From Arcuatula senhousia (lineage: Eukaryota > Mollusca > Bivalvia > Mytilida > Mytilidae), in contig OZ020305.1 of assembly GCA_963971305.1 (NCBI GenBank), positions 9,643,001 through 9,707,000 of the forward strand: a stretch of 64,000 nucleotides of DNA, written 5' to 3'. The position numbers were made by a program, and so were the translations under genes. The notes below the pieces were generated by a model. It did not search any database. It was not told the DNA's origin and worked only from the letters and a program-made list of their open reading frames with translations. Below, piece after piece: positions 1 through 11,798 of the stretch. Positions within the stretch are counted from its first letter, which is position 1. The number at the start of each line of letters is the position of its first letter.

Positions 1-1280
1 AGCAGTACAACACTCCATCATGATAGCTTAATCCATAACATCGTCCTATATCAAACAACTTTTCTTTTTGGCCAGTGTCCACGTCTATTATTTGCACTCC
101 TTTGTCTGAACATACAGCGATAGACCTGTCATCGATGACTGTCACATCTCTTGCTTCTCCTTCTCTGATGGGGATTGTTTTCTCTATTGTACCAGATTCC
201 GTAATAATGATAACACGTTTGTTTTTGTCATCACAATTACGACTTTGTCGTTGCGAAATATGGAACATCCACTAAGATATGATTTCTGTAATCCCGGAAC
301 TTTGAATTTAGGATTTTTCTTGACAGTGGCATCTCTAAATTCGATTCTTTTTTGCTGCGATGAAGACGGCAAACTCTGTGTCTGTTTGTCTTTTTCCGAT
401 TTCAGCCCAACGGTACAATGTTTTGAAATTACAGATATTGAACCAAAGGTTGTTATATCAGACATAATGGCTTTAATTTTATCATTGATGTTGCATTGTA
501 GCTGGCGTGTGTTATGTGACCCATTTTTAATTGAATTTTCCAGGCTAGATTTCTCCTTTTCTATGAACGTTTCCAACTCGCGAGTTCCAAGAAAGGTCTG
601 AAGATCTGATCCATACTTCTTTAACATGGTCGTTTCCTCCAACTTGTTCTCGATCATGTCTAGTGAAGCTGTAAGGTCAGACATCGAGTGTTTTAGTTTC
701 TCTACCTCACTTTCCTCCAATCTCGAAAGTTCGTTTTCTATCTTGTCTTCGAGCGCATCAATGTGTTGGGTAACTTCGAACCGTAATGTACCAAACTTTT
801 CTTTAATTTCTTGTTTTTGTTTTCGTAAACCCAAAATATTTTTATCACGTTCTAATATAACCCTCTCAAAGTTGGATTTTATTTCCTTCATTTTTGTTTC
901 AACCTCGTTTATTAAACTGGGTTTTTCGACTGTTTTGATAATTTCATCTAGCAGTTGTACATCAGGACAGGATTTATGAGTACTTTCAGCACACACCGGA
1001 CAACAAATTGCACTATGACTTCTACAGAACTGATGGTATTTCAAACCATGATCCGGACAAAGTGAGGACACTTTGAGAACCGATTCAGGTAACTTTTTAT
1101 AATTTTCTACGCTTATAACGGTATGCCGTCTTGACATTTTATTTGCTTTGTGGTGGCTGTTACACTCCTCACAAAGCAAATCGTCGCATTCATGGCACCA
1201 GTAATCGGCAGGGGATGATTTGGCTCTGACCTCACACGGCCCACATAAAATTGATGCTGTCATTTTAAGAGGATGCAGTT
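1..1280 (-). pseudogene. TRIM-like B-box/coiled-coil/beta-propeller gene, copy A, exon 2 (partial, frameshifted)
   Basis: Encodes a RING-less tripartite-motif-like protein. The internal ATG is at 1263-1261. Counting from it, a first B-box uses C7, C10, C23, C26, C31, C34, H38 and H47, and a second begins at C69/H72. A long charged coiled coil follows (about residues 104-250), then a linker and the start of an NHL-like beta-propeller that runs off the left edge. The open frame stops at 184, but propeller sequence matching copy B (ITESGTIEKTI, then GVQIIDVDTG) continues in another frame down to position 1. One base is missing between 232 and 233 relative to copy B. This may be a pseudogenising deletion or a sequencing error. 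Such proteins in molluscs are usually cytoplasmic scaffold or E3-related proteins, but without a RING catalytic activity is not implied. The exon starts at 1280, just after a TTTTTACAG acceptor, and reads in frame with the exon at 2315-2504. The acidic run of copy B is absent. Confidence 0.75.
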
Positions 1281-2314
1281 CTGTAAAAATAAACAGTAAC
1301 TACAATAGAAAGGTAATGCCTTCCGAGATCTGTGTCTGATTTGTTTTGCCGAGACCAAAATGCAAAAAGAAGTAGAGGTACTAATGGGGTATCCGAATGT
1401 CAAAAGTCCAAAAGGGCAGAGACAAAACCAGTAAACACCAACAAGAACGGGACAAAAACAGACAACATGTTAAACATGGAAACACAAATAACTGAATGTC
1501 AATCAACAACGCGAACTCCAGTTGAAAAGAGAGCGAACTCAGGTGCTCCAGAAGAGTAAGCAGTTCCTGCTTGCTATAGCACACCCGTTGCGTTGCCAAC
1601 AGTCAACAAATATAGAATTGTTAAACTCCATCTACTTGTGTTTGTGAATGGTCTTCTAAAATCAAGTGTTTGAATTGTCCTTTGGGCAATCAGAATTTGA
1701 TTGGCTTGAAGACTACAACTAATGAGCGTTTGATTTACAACCATGTCCAAAGAGTGGTAGTGTATGAAGACTTAGGCTTGAAAAGTAATAAAATGAATCA
1801 ACTGTTGTCCCTTTTTACCATAATGATTAAAATAAGAAAAACAATGATTTTCATTGGCACTATAGCTAGAAGCCATGCTAACAAAACAAAGATTCACATC
1901 TATTAGGTTCCCAATTTTACGAAACTTTTACTATTGGTCATAACGTTTCCAACCTGGAGAAGAATCCATTTTTGCTCCAAGAGAGATATCCGAAATGTAC
2001 TTTCATAATTTAGCATTAAATGCAGTGGTCCATTGATTTATATGCTATTCTAACCTTACTACTATTTGATTTCAACTTTGTGTGCATTTGTTTCTTGGTT
2101 GATTGGAAGGGACAAAGCAACATATTTACTGTTAAGTTTTCATTTGCTTTATTTTTTGTGAAATGTCTGAAAAATGCTGACATTGTTTTATATCAGAATA
2201 GTATTTTCCTGATCATTCATAATTGGTAAAGTGGTTGATAAGATTTACCTTTGACGTACTAAATGAACTCTACTCTGTGTGCATATATAGTGATTACGTG
2301 TATCTAATGTATAC
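1281..2314 (-). other. Intron of TRIM-like gene copy A
   Basis: About 1.03 kb between the donor at 2314-2313 and the acceptor at 1283-1281. It aligns in patches with the 3.3-kb intron of copy B, for example 1613-1660 with 14760-14815, and 1846-2060 with 16780-17150. It carries a dispersed repeat at 1360-1566 that is absent from copy B. Confidence 0.5.
1360..1566 (+). repeat. Dispersed repeat, family R1
   Basis: Matches the reverse complement of 38697-38902 almost throughout, including GGGGTATCCGAATGTCAAAA and the end CTCCAGAAGAGTAAGCAG. A more diverged copy lies at 39240-39400 and a weak one at about 16140-16280. Copy B lacks it at the matching intron position, so it behaves as a mobile or copied short element. 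Confidence 0.65.
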
Positions 2315-2504
2315 CTGATGGTCCAGGTACTGAATCCATGTCAGATCTGGTTAAGGTTGAAAATGGTGATTCAACATGGGCTGAAGATGTAGCTGATGTA
2401 TGAGGCGACTTTGCAGTTCGGCTTGCATCAACTGCTGGCTCCCTCAATGGATCGGTTATGGCGGACTTTCTCTTTCGACTAGACCTTCTCAGCTTGGCAG
2501 ACAT
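2315..2504 (-). CDS. TRIM-like gene copy A, exon 1 (basic N-terminal exon)
   Basis: Short coding exon starting with ATG at 2504, directly after a TTTTTCAG acceptor. It ends with a donor (CATCAG|GTAT) after position 2315, in phase 1. It encodes about 63 residues with a basic RRSSRKRKS stretch near the start (possible nuclear signal) and a Ser/Thr/Pro-rich remainder. Joined to the acceptor at 1280 the frame stays open through ELHPLKM into the B-box exon. The homologous exon at 17450-17648 has the same start, donor and phase beside copy B, which is the main reason to assign it to this gene. The acceptor before the ATG implies a further 5' exon that was not identified. The residues match no domain I recognise. 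It could instead be the first exon of another transcript. Confidence 0.55.
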
Positions 2505-2639
2505 CTGAAAAACAGTTTAAATTAACACTTGTTACATATTTAATCATGTTTCAATGCAGAAATTCAAAGTTTGTTTTGTTTGTGAGTACTAGTTCCATGA
2601 AACACTTACTTTTCCTCCCAAGAAAGTCCATGTCCCGGG

Positions 2640-3274
2640 TTTTATACTCAAAAACGTTAATTATATGATGTATATGTGCGAGTTATATGAGATGTAGTAA
2701 TGGTTAACAGATGTACAATTTGTGGCAGATGGGTCGTATATATACAATACATGGACAATTAATTAATTCATACAGAAATACTTGAATATATAAAAGTATT
2801 GGAATGTTCGCCGTGACGTCAAAACTTACCCGTGAAGGGCAAAAAGACAATAAAACTATCAGTATATGTTGTAAAACGTCTTTAAATTACATCATAACTT
2901 TTTGGCTTTTCACAAAAAAAAAAAAATTCTTTTTGGTTCTACAATTTACTGAAAAAATAGTTTTTGTAGTGTAATTTGAAAATAAATATTCAGTGGTTCT
3001 CAAGATCGAAAATTTGGTTGAAAATGAAAATTTACTTGGTTCAGAAACAATTTTGCAGAAAATTTATTTTTTTAGTTATATTTTCAAAATGAATTTTAAA
3101 ACATAAGATATGAATGTTTTTTTCTTTCATGAACCGTTTACAGCACCATTCTTTCTGACCAATTTAAACGTTATGGGGAGTTGAAATTTGGATAAATCTT
3201 GTCCATCGATGTTTGTCCATGTTTGTTTATTGCGCTGTTTATGCCATCCAATTTGACACTTTATCAACATGACC
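2640..3274. other. AT-rich noncoding DNA
   Basis: No gene, RNA or repeat with internal structure was seen. Up to about 2650 it continues the paralogy with 17650-17790; beyond that no partner was found in the window. Confidence 0.4.
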
Positions 3275-3357
3275 CACAGGGACTTGTTACGAAAAAAATT
3301 TAAATATCTCTATATAAAAAACCACTTTTTATATAGAGATATTTAAATTTCCCTGTG
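3275..3357. mobile_element. Small palindromic MITE-like hairpin
   Basis: Ends are CACAGGGA (3275-3282) and TCCCTGTG (3350-3357). Inside are perfect 25-bp arms (3296-3320 and 3326-3350) around a 5-nt loop (accac). The fully palindromic core and matching tips suggest a tiny nonautonomous element or its footprint. Confidence 0.5.
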
Positions 3358-3592
3358 CATGACCAAGTTATGAGATCACCCGGGTTAACCCGAGATCGTG
3401 AAGTCGGTGGTTATCGTGAACTCGGTTAGGCAAAATGTAAACAAACGAGAATTGACCAATGGGAAAAGAGAAATTTTGACTAAAATGTAGTTGTTAACGT
3501 GGTTAAAAATCAAAGCTGTTATCGTTTAACTCGGTTTAAGTTATCGTCAACATAACATGGTCACATATGCCTTCAACGGTATCTTCTAGTTA

Positions 3593-4255
3593 TAAAGACA
3601 TAGAACCTATCATTTTGGCAATTTTTAAAAAAATAATGAAATTCACACTATTTGAAGAATACATTGTAAAACCTTTGAAGAAATTGTTAAATTTTCAAAA
3701 ATTCCACCAGAAAGTACTCTTTTCGACGGAAAACTGAAGAAAAAAACGCAGTGTCAAAAAAGAGGACAAGCTATTTATAGAATGTAAACACTTGCGGTTG
3801 CCGGTAAACAGAGAAACGAAAAGTAACCAAACGAAACGGAGCGGAACAAAAACGATATCGGTAAAGAAGGAAACGTAAACAGTAAAATAAGCAACCGAAA
3901 TCTGTAAAGAAAGGAAACGAAATCGAGCGAAACTGGTAAAAAAGAAAACTGAATCGATTATAGCCGACACCAGTCATGCCAGTCGTTTTTCTTAATTAAG
4001 CGATTTCGTTTTCTCTTCGCCTCGTTTGGTTACATTTCGTTTCTCAGTTTTACAGTACCCAGTTTACCAAAAGTAAATATTTATGCTGGACAATACTTAA
4101 TCAACGCGAATAATTAAAATAAGATTATTTTATAGAAAACTGCAAAACATTGAGTTTTTATGTTGGTAAAGGGAAGTTTTAGATAGTATATTTTTAATAT
4201 ATGTACTTTTTATTCAATGTAAAAAATTGCGAAATTGATAGGTTCTATGTCTTTA
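3593..4255. mobile_element. Nested foldback-like element
   Basis: The ends TAAAGACATAGAACCTATCA (3593-3612) and their inverse (4236-4255) pair, with further inverted similarity inside (GAGAAACGAAA and GTAACCAAACGA on the left, inverted near 4020-4050). The centre switches from purine-rich to pyrimidine-rich at about 3985. No coding potential. Confidence 0.5.
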
Positions 4256-5399
4256 AAACGTACTGCATATGTTTTAATGACACTATTCTGTTCAGATAAC
4301 TAAAACAAAAGGTTTACAATGAACGTTTTGGAACGGAATTCCCGGATTTGCGCACTAACGATTTATGAAGCATTTTCTTTGTCATCATTTAAAAAATACA
4401 TAAAAGGTATTTCCTTAATAATAGTTGTTAACACCTCATAAAATATTAAACGGAGTGTGCAGATTCATACAATATACAAATTGTTGTGACAAAATAAAAA
4501 AAAATCTAAAATCACAAAATAAAAAACCGTGTACAACCTATACCTCTGGCTTTTCTGGACTGAATCAAACGAGCATTATTTTGATGACAAACTAAAACCA
4601 ATTTTACCGAAATACTTATAGTTTAACATTATTGCGTTGCCAGTAAATCATTATCATAGACCTACACACTTAAAGTATTTGTATACGATTTTAACAGCAT
4701 ACTTTTGCACAGTATTTAAGTGACCGATCATTTCCGATAAAAAAACAAAAACATGATAAATCTTTTTTTTATTAAAGATATGTTTTGACAGTACAGGTTC
4801 AGAAAAGGATTTCTGCTATATAAAGAATAAGGCTTTCAATAAAAATATTTGGTCATGTATGCCATGCGAAAGGGCTAATGTACGATCATAAACGAGAAGG
4901 AAATAAGACTCATAAGACTAATGTACCCCCAATGCACCATAGGCCAATGTACCCAGAAAATAACGAAACCCTCCCCCCCAAAAAAAAAATTCGCATGATC
5001 TGAAACTTTAACCTATGGTGACTGACAATGGAGGAACCTTATTTTATCCACAAGGTTGGGCGGAGCCAAACTTTCTCGGTCTTTAAGGTGAGATTTAAAC
5101 GAAGAAGTCCGAAATAATTGAGACCATGACCAACCAGGTTAATAAAATAGAGTAATACCTGAAATGAGGTCATATACAAGTTTGAACACTTAACAGAGTA
5201 GGATATAGCCAACCCTTAACCAGGTTCACATAGGCAACCATTATCTGCCGGGTTACTGATACAATATTAAATCCTGTTGAACCGACACACACTGAGCGAG
5301 GAAAAAGGGTTTGGGTGGGAAACAAAAGAACTGTAAATTTTGAAAACCACAGGAAAAAGGGCGAGGTGTTTAGGGGCGGAAAATTTAGCTTATATTTGA

Positions 5400-5830
5400 T
5401 GAATTACTTGGCGATCTTTTACGTGCATGAAGCATGACTAATCAAAGGTGGGTTAAGGACCGGCGTACCGGGCGCGCTCCCTCCCGTTTTACAGGAAAAT
5501 TTGGTTAGGAACTGTATTAAATAAGAAGTCCCAAAGACTTTTTTTTAATTGCGCGCCCTCCCCTTTCAAAATTTCTGGATCACCCACCGGCCCTATCCAC
5601 TCACCTTGACCCACTATGGTTTGCGGTCAGGTTTTCCGAATTGTAGCATGATGACTCCGGTATTCATTTTGACAGGGCTGTCCCATTCAACCACCTTAGG
5701 CACATATCCCAGTCGTTTTATGACCTAAGCGAACGGATCCAATGTCAGGCGTTTCTGAGCGCTCTTTAGTGGACTTCTTCTGACAAGCTTAGCGCCTTTG
5801 TGGGCCTATTTGCCTCCCGTGCACCGCACG
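5400..5830 (+). repeat. Dispersed molluscan-type repeat, copy 1
   Basis: Shares an ordered set of segments with 7994-8412: TTTTACGTGCATGAAGC, then a block with GGTCAG, TTCC and ATGAT, then GGCGTTTCTGAG-like and TTCTGACAAGCT segments, ending with GGGCC...TTGCC and CACCGCACGG. Insertions separate the segments. No coding frame. Confidence 0.45.
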
Positions 5831-7079
5831 GATTTGGAACCAAGTGAAGCCCTTTTCATGTTAAATATTCTGTACATAACGACTGCCATAAGATTGAGAA
5901 TTAATTATAAAGATCAATAATATGATTAAGGGTCGCAAATGTCCCTCTTTTTGCTGGAGTCCACGAAGTTAAAAATCAATTAACTCAACAATTACTTATC
6001 GCAGCCTTTTGATATTTGGTATTTAGCATAAGTATGCAGTCCAATAGCATTGGAATTGATTTCACTCTCGATCTAATTCCTGTATAACAAAAAGACGGTC
6101 ACTATGTCTTGACATGGTTTATTTTTTTTATAAACAAAATTAATTGGTCGTACATTTTTCTACACATGTATATAGTGCCAATATTGAATAAGCTGTTGGT
6201 TTATTATGTAAATGATATCTATTCGTGTCCGTGTGTCTGTCCGTCTAAGGATTTTGTTAACCTTTTTTGCTTAAAAATTAAACCCGAATTCGAAGTTGCA
6301 ATTTGCCATACCGTTTTTATTTAGTTCTAAGATTTTGGACCACGACCAAAACAATTGAACCAAGTTGTTATGGAAAAGTAAAGTAAAAAAAGTAAGATAA
6401 TTCTTTATAAAGTACTTTAACAGGGTCAGAAATAAATAATCGGACGCATGTATATTCCCTAAGTTTCCCAAACACCGGCTGTAATTAATTAGAGAGCGGT
6501 AAATTGCATATGGTTGACAACGTTACTATATATATTATATATTATTATAGTCCAGCAAGTAATTTTACCTATATTTACCCTTTTTAGTTTCTTTCCTTAA
6601 TCTGTTAATGAGATACTTCTAATTTCAAAGACCAAAAAGTTAATTTGTTACACTTACAAAGGTTTCAAACATCTAAACTAACACTATTTGATAAGAGAAA
6701 GAAGCTTTTGGTACATATTACATTATACAAATCCGCGGTTCACGATAACAGTAAAAAGGAACAAACCGGGTTGAACGATAACATTAACCGCGTTAACGAC
6801 TACATTTTAGTCGAAATTTCTCTTTTCCCATTGGTTAATTCTCGTTTGTTTACATTTTGCCTAACCGAGTTCACGATAACCACCGACTTCACGATCTCGG
6901 GTTAACCCGGGTGGAGATGCAAATTAATAGTAAATATGAAATCACTAATGAGATTGGCGAACAATTATATTGTCAACAATTCGTGTATACATGTATTATG
7001 GTCGTAAAGTACAGGAGATCACATGTGTTATATCTTACCTTTGTTACTCAAATATGACACTTTCCACCTTTTTAATCTG

Positions 7080-7735
7080 TCTGGGTATCTTTCTTTTTCC
7101 TTGGACATATTCTAAAAATAGAATATTGATATGACCATAAACCAATCTAAATTAAACTTAGTAACGCACCATGATTAACTTATTTAAACATAAAGCAATT
7201 TAATTTTCTTACCTCATTTTTATTGATGAATAAATTCAGAAATAAATTAATGTAGTGTAAATACATTAAACAAGTAGGAGAAAATTCTGTGATAGATCTT
7301 CCTGTTTATATTTAGCCACAGGTATAATAGTTTATTTTTTTACTGATTTCGTATATAATAAAAAGAGTAAAACAAGGATTTTTGAACCTAAGGGACAAAG
7401 TATATTGATTAAGTCTTATAGAGTATAAAAGCACATAATGGAACGAGATCATCAAAGTCGATGTAATGGTATTTTCCAGCGTTTTTTCTGCAAGTGAAAC
7501 TTTTTCGGAAATTTCCGAAAAATCAGATCAAGTGACAGCACGATTTTGCGTCCATCATATTTTTAGTCTCTTGCATTTATGCTCACTTTCTTTATTTGCG
7601 ATCTTGCTACTCTCGCATACTAGTTGAAAAAAAGTCAAACAGTTTCTTGAAAAGGGGAAAAATATTCTTGAACGGTCGTCGCCGAAAACAAGCCAGGCAA
7701 AGCTTTTTTCAAGTACAGCTGAAACGTGAGTTAAT
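7080..7735. other. Paralogue A flank matching both sides of the giant insertion
   Basis: 7080-7385 aligns with 19330-19600 (ACATTCTAAAAATAG-like start, GATAGATCTTCCTGTT, AGTAAAAAGAGTT). 7415-7735 aligns with 58405-58730 (ATATAAAAGC, AAAAAATCAGA, CCATCATATTTTTAGT). Here the two parts are continuous, so this serves as the empty site for the insertion at 19611-58394. Confidence 0.65.
7424..7431 (+). promoter_or_regulatory. Possible TATA box, conserved in both paralogues
   Basis: TATAAAAG lies in the same paralogous position at 58407-58414. A possible splice donor (AAACGTGAGT) follows near 7729. No downstream coding exon was found, so a plus-strand promoter is a guess supported only by conservation. 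Confidence 0.2.
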
Positions 7736-7993
7736 AATTGCTAATATATTTTTAATACGGTAATTACAAAAAAAAACATTCATAGAGTTGAAAACAACTG
7801 ACAACTACCTAATAAAAACTTTATGCATAAACATTTTGGCACTGCTAAGCCTATAAGACTTCTGTTTTGCAAATTAAAATAATATTCAATTATTTTCATT
7901 ATTGGCGGTCCTGTTTTACATATGATGAGCGTATTTCATTTCCTATAACATATATTGTTGAATTCATAACGGTATTTGATTGTATCAAGTTAA

Positions 7994-8412
7994 TGAGTGA
8001 GTGAGTTGGTGTTTTACGCCCATGCAACGATGTATATACAGGCGATGAACATGAAAAGATGATGAAATGAACATGAAATGAAGGTGATGATGATGATGAT
8101 GATGATGTGGTGCACTACTTGGCGGTGCACAAAGGGTTCTTTTACGTGCATGAAGCGTGGCACACTCCACACACGTTGGCCCACTCCACACACGTTGGCC
8201 CACGATGGTCGGTGGTCAGTGTTTCCATATGATAGACCGGACAACCTCCGCGGACGAGGGCCACCCTATTCAGCCATCTAGGGTACACACTTGGTCGCTC
8301 TGTGGGCTGAACACTGACCCGACGTCAGAATCCCAAGACCCTTAGTCGCTTCTTAAGACAAGCTAGGCTCTGTTGCGGGCCAATTCGCCGTTTGGGCTCC
8401 ACACAAGACCGT
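7994..8412 (+). repeat. Dispersed molluscan-type repeat, copy 2, with (TGA)n microsatellite
   Basis: Begins GAGTGAGTGAGTTGGTGTTT, a phrase common in molluscan interspersed repeats, and shares segments with 5400-5830. It contains a TGA/ATG microsatellite at about 8084-8107 and a direct repeat of CACTCCACACACGTTGGCC at about 8163-8201. Confidence 0.5.
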
Positions 8413-8499
8413 AAGTTATTTGCCGTTGTTGTTTCTAAATAGCTGTATGAGCTATTTAGAATTTATCTATATGCAAATACCGTTAATTTGGTTATGCTT

Positions 8500-8745
8500 T
8501 ATACTGATATTTCAAGGAGAAACATCTCATCAGCAGCATTTGAATCAAAACATTGGAAAGTCAAAAACCAAAAGTATTGAATGAAAAGTACTCAAAGCCA
8601 AAAGGTTCGAACAAGGAAGCCAAATCAAGCACCTAGGATATCGACCATAAGCAGTACAAGGAAAGAAACCTGGTGTTTTAAACAATTTTGAATTTAACAG
8701 TCGGAAATTTCAACATCAAAAATATTAGAAATTTAATTGTAAATT
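8500..8745 (+). repeat. Dispersed repeat, family R2, copy 1
   Basis: Contains ATTTCAAGGAG, CAGCATTTGAATCAAAACATT, ACCAAAAGTATTGAA, AGGATATCGACCAT, AAACCTGGTG and GTCAGACAAGTCTG in this order. The same order occurs at 14290-14545. Shorter copies start at 14640 and 48435. Confidence 0.65.
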
Positions 8746-8749
8746 CTTG

Positions 8750-9915
8750 TCAGACAAGTCTGTATTGAAATTATATTAGAAATCTATAACTGTGTTTAGT
8801 GCTATTGTATGTTTAAAATTCAATTTCTGGTAATTATTTATGGTGTTTCGTACCTAATTGTATTAAATATTTAACAGTTTTGTTCTTTGGTTTAAGAATG
8901 TTTAGGTTCTCAAAAACATTTTTCTATATTTTAATACAGCTAGACAAGACACCATTAAAATCATTTAATCCATTTATTGTTTTCTGTTTCTAACGTGTCC
9001 AGGTGTTTGTGATTACCTTTTCAATTTTATTAGAATTGTTTTTTTTTATTTTGTTCAACAAATTTTGTAAGTTTTTCCTCAATGAGCTGATTTTTTAGCT
9101 AGCAACAACTCTAATATACCATCATTCGTTTTCATTCTATAAAAAGACTGAGCAAACAATATTTTAACATTTAAATGATCATTAGCCTTCTTAATCTATC
9201 TGGTACATTTTTTCCTAATGATGAGCCCAAATGCTGTTTTAAAATGACACAAACGCAATTTTTGCCTTTAGGGAACCATAACCCCTATAAAGGTCAGCTG
9301 ACAACTACGATCCACTAGAGATATATTGTAGAGCCATTGATGCTTAGGTTTCATTGATAGATTTTCTCTAAAATGAATAGATTTGTAAATAAATACATTC
9401 AGTGGTGGCAGAAGTGAAGACTCTATAAAAAATGTAAACGAAGACAATGGCAATATCTCACCTAACGACCATGCTTGGAGCAAGTGAGCTTTTGAAATAT
9501 GACAGAAAAAAGTTGGGTTTTTTTCGTCCAAGGAAAGAAGGACTCTATATAAAATATCTGAGTCTGGCGGGTTTCACAAGGGAAAGGCTGAGAGTGGCTA
9601 GGCTATTTTTTCATATAACGTGCGGACTAAGATTTGTTGGAAAGGAAGACAAATATCGGACACAGATTTTTTTTATTATTTAAAATGCTGTGTCAATAAT
9701 TAGTGGGGTTGTATTTAAAGGGTTGATTGGTTGTTGAGACACATACTTTTGTATATATATGACATTGACCTGTATTTTCAAATAAACCGTAAAATTCTGT
9801 TAGAATAGTTCTGCGTCTCCTATAGCAACGTTTAGTTTGAATGTTATAATTATCCGTCTCATGTAGCAACATTCCACCCGTTCCAGCTTAACATGGAGTA
9901 AACAACAGGGTTTTG
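8750..9915. other. AT-rich noncoding DNA
   Basis: No gene or RNA could be supported. The 78-codon frame at 9447-9683 has no recognisable domain, no homologous copy in the window and no splice context. Confidence 0.4.
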
Positions 9916-10460
9916 ACCTTTCAGGGGTTATAACCCCTAAAAGAGGTCAGCTATGTCAGACCAAAAAGACAGTTTTGTAGAGCTTCTCAAGCTGAAAATT
10001 TAAGCAAGCAAAATCGTTTCTCTTTCTGCAATAGTTTTCATTATATAAAGCAAAAAAATGTGATATTTCACATAAAAAGAGTCTTTATCCTTTAAAGGGG
10101 GCGTCTGAGAACTTTGATTTAATAGAGACTTTTGGATAGCATTTTATTTTCAAGAACCTAAAATTCATTAGATTTGTTCTATCTGTAACTCGTCTTGAAT
10201 AACAAGGCTTTAAAGATGGTTTTACCGCTATGTTGTTTTTTAGCAACGTCGGTAATTCTTTTTGTCGTATCAAAAATCCACGCAATAGTTTTGTAAATGA
10301 GACCATAAATAGCAATCATCCAAGTTTAATTTGGTAAATTGTGTTACAGTATCTGTATAAGAGATTGTTTAGTTGAAATGAAAACACAATATCAAATTTG
10401 ATCAAAATCGGTCAACATTTCCTGAAGTTATTGTAGGGAAACCAGACGTCTCCACACGAG
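9915..10460 (-). repeat. Dispersed repeat related to 36200-37260
   Basis: Reverse-complement similarity to the tandem repeat at 36420-36790: a GACC...GGGGTTATAACCCC segment, then a TTTTGTAGAGCTT segment, AAGCAAGCAA, and TCTCTTTCTGCA. The element is in the opposite orientation here. A second weak segment lies at 10640-10730. Confidence 0.45.
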
Positions 10461-10724
10461 GGCGACATACCCGTAACCATATACTATCGCAACAATTTTG
10501 TCATCTTATTAATGAATAGACAAACAAAAAAGTAGCGTTGTGACTTATAAATGACCAATTTTACAATTTTATATATTGTACAAATTATATACAGCCTTTT
10601 TACATGTTTATCTATAAGGCAAAACATCGACAAACAATCATTGCACGGACACTTTTGTAGAGCTCAATGAATTCAATATTGTAGCAACTTATTTTCTCGA
10701 TCTGCAAGTTTTCATTCATCTCAT

Positions 10725-11075
10725 ACACTATATACATAGACTACAAAATTACACGCACATAGACCACATAGACTTTATACATACACGTAGACTACAAACA
10801 TACACATAAATAGACCACATAGACTTTATACATACACATAAACTATAAACATACACTTACATAGACTACATATACTTTATACATACACATAGACTTCAAA
10901 CATACATGTACATCATTGTACATATACCACATAGACTTTACATACACGTAGACTAAAAACATACACGTACATAGACCTAACAGACTTTATACATACACAT
11001 AGACTACATACGTACACGTACATAGACCTAACAGACTTTATACATACACATAAACTACAAACATACACGTACATA
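10725..11075 (+). repeat. Minisatellite of ACATAGACTTTATACATACAC-like units
   Basis: Degenerate tandem array alternating CATAGACTTTATACATACAC and TAGACTACAAACATACACGT modules, giving a compound unit of roughly 60 bp with several copies. Purely repeat sequence. Confidence 0.75.
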
Positions 11076-11196
11076 ACAATTGAAACGTTTCAGTTGTCAA
11101 GGTTCATCTTTACACTTCGGAAAAATGACCGATATTTTATGTCTTTTTCAGTCTATTATGAGCCTAAACTATACATTCAATTGATTAACAAGGCGT

Positions 11197-11515
11197 AGCA
11201 GCGTCTAGATAAATGTTTTTTGTATAAACTTTTTAGTATTTTGTACGAAAATACTTGGTCCGTTTTGCCGGTACATTTTCTTTGCGTTTTTCAGTTCACC
11301 CAAATATAGCCAAATATCAACAATGCCCTGTCATTTGGCCTCCACGTGCAAGGTAATTTTACTCACAATCGGTTTTATGAAAGGTTATTTGGGGTAATTC
11401 ATGCTTTATTTATGGTTCAATTTGAACGGAAAGAAAATGAATAGAGAAAACAACAAAAGTAATCTTGTAAACTGGAAGGGAAAATGATCGACGATTTTTA
11501 TATCTAGACGCTGCT
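11197..11515. mobile_element. MITE-like element
   Basis: AGCAGCGTCTAGAT at 11197-11210 pairs with ATCTAGACGCTGCT at 11502-11515, bounding 319 bp without coding potential. No convincing target duplication was found. Confidence 0.45.
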
Positions 11516-11798
11516 TCACTTTATTGTGTGTTGTTATGTGTCGTGTAAGTCGTACATAGACTAAAAATAGGCCAAATATCTAGTGTAACCATGAAACTTA
11601 AAACACCAGGTTTTGATCCTAGTGCTGCACATGTTTGAAGTTCATGGCCATGGCCATACCTTTATACCTTTGTTTGCACCAGTGGTCTACACCTTTTTTG
11701 ATTAAAGTCTTTCTTTCATAATTCTTTTGTTGATTTTTAATCATTTGAATTTGATCTAAAGCGAATTTAATTGTAAGATGATATTCAGCTACCACTGG

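Larger units (their letters stand above)
3377..6913. mobile_element. 3.5-kb nonautonomous DNA element with ~170-bp terminal inverted repeats
   Basis: The left end CACCCGGGTTAACCCGAGAT (from 3377) matches the reverse complement of the right end (to 6913). Near-identity runs about 130 bp and weaker match to about 170 bp, with GTTATCGT sub-repeats inside. Both sides carry the direct repeat GAGAT (3372-3376 and 6914-6918), a likely 5-bp target duplication. CAC termini with 5-bp duplications occur in Transib-type elements, but the tip does not otherwise match and no transposase frame is present, so the superfamily is open. Nested content: an inverted-repeat element at 3593-4255 and a dispersed repeat at 5400-5830. 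Confidence 0.7.

Noticed and set aside
7030..7110. Minus-strand 23-codon exon (MSKEKERYPD...) upstream of copy A exon 1
   Set aside because: Joining it to the exon at 2504 gives an early stop and the paralogous region at 19220-19345 does not keep the residues.
7985..8345. His-rich and Met-rich open frames
   Set aside because: Produced by the TGA/ATG microsatellite inside a dispersed repeat.
9447..9683. 78-codon open frame
   Set aside because: Isolated, no domain, no paralogue and no splice or promoter context; kept as noncoding.
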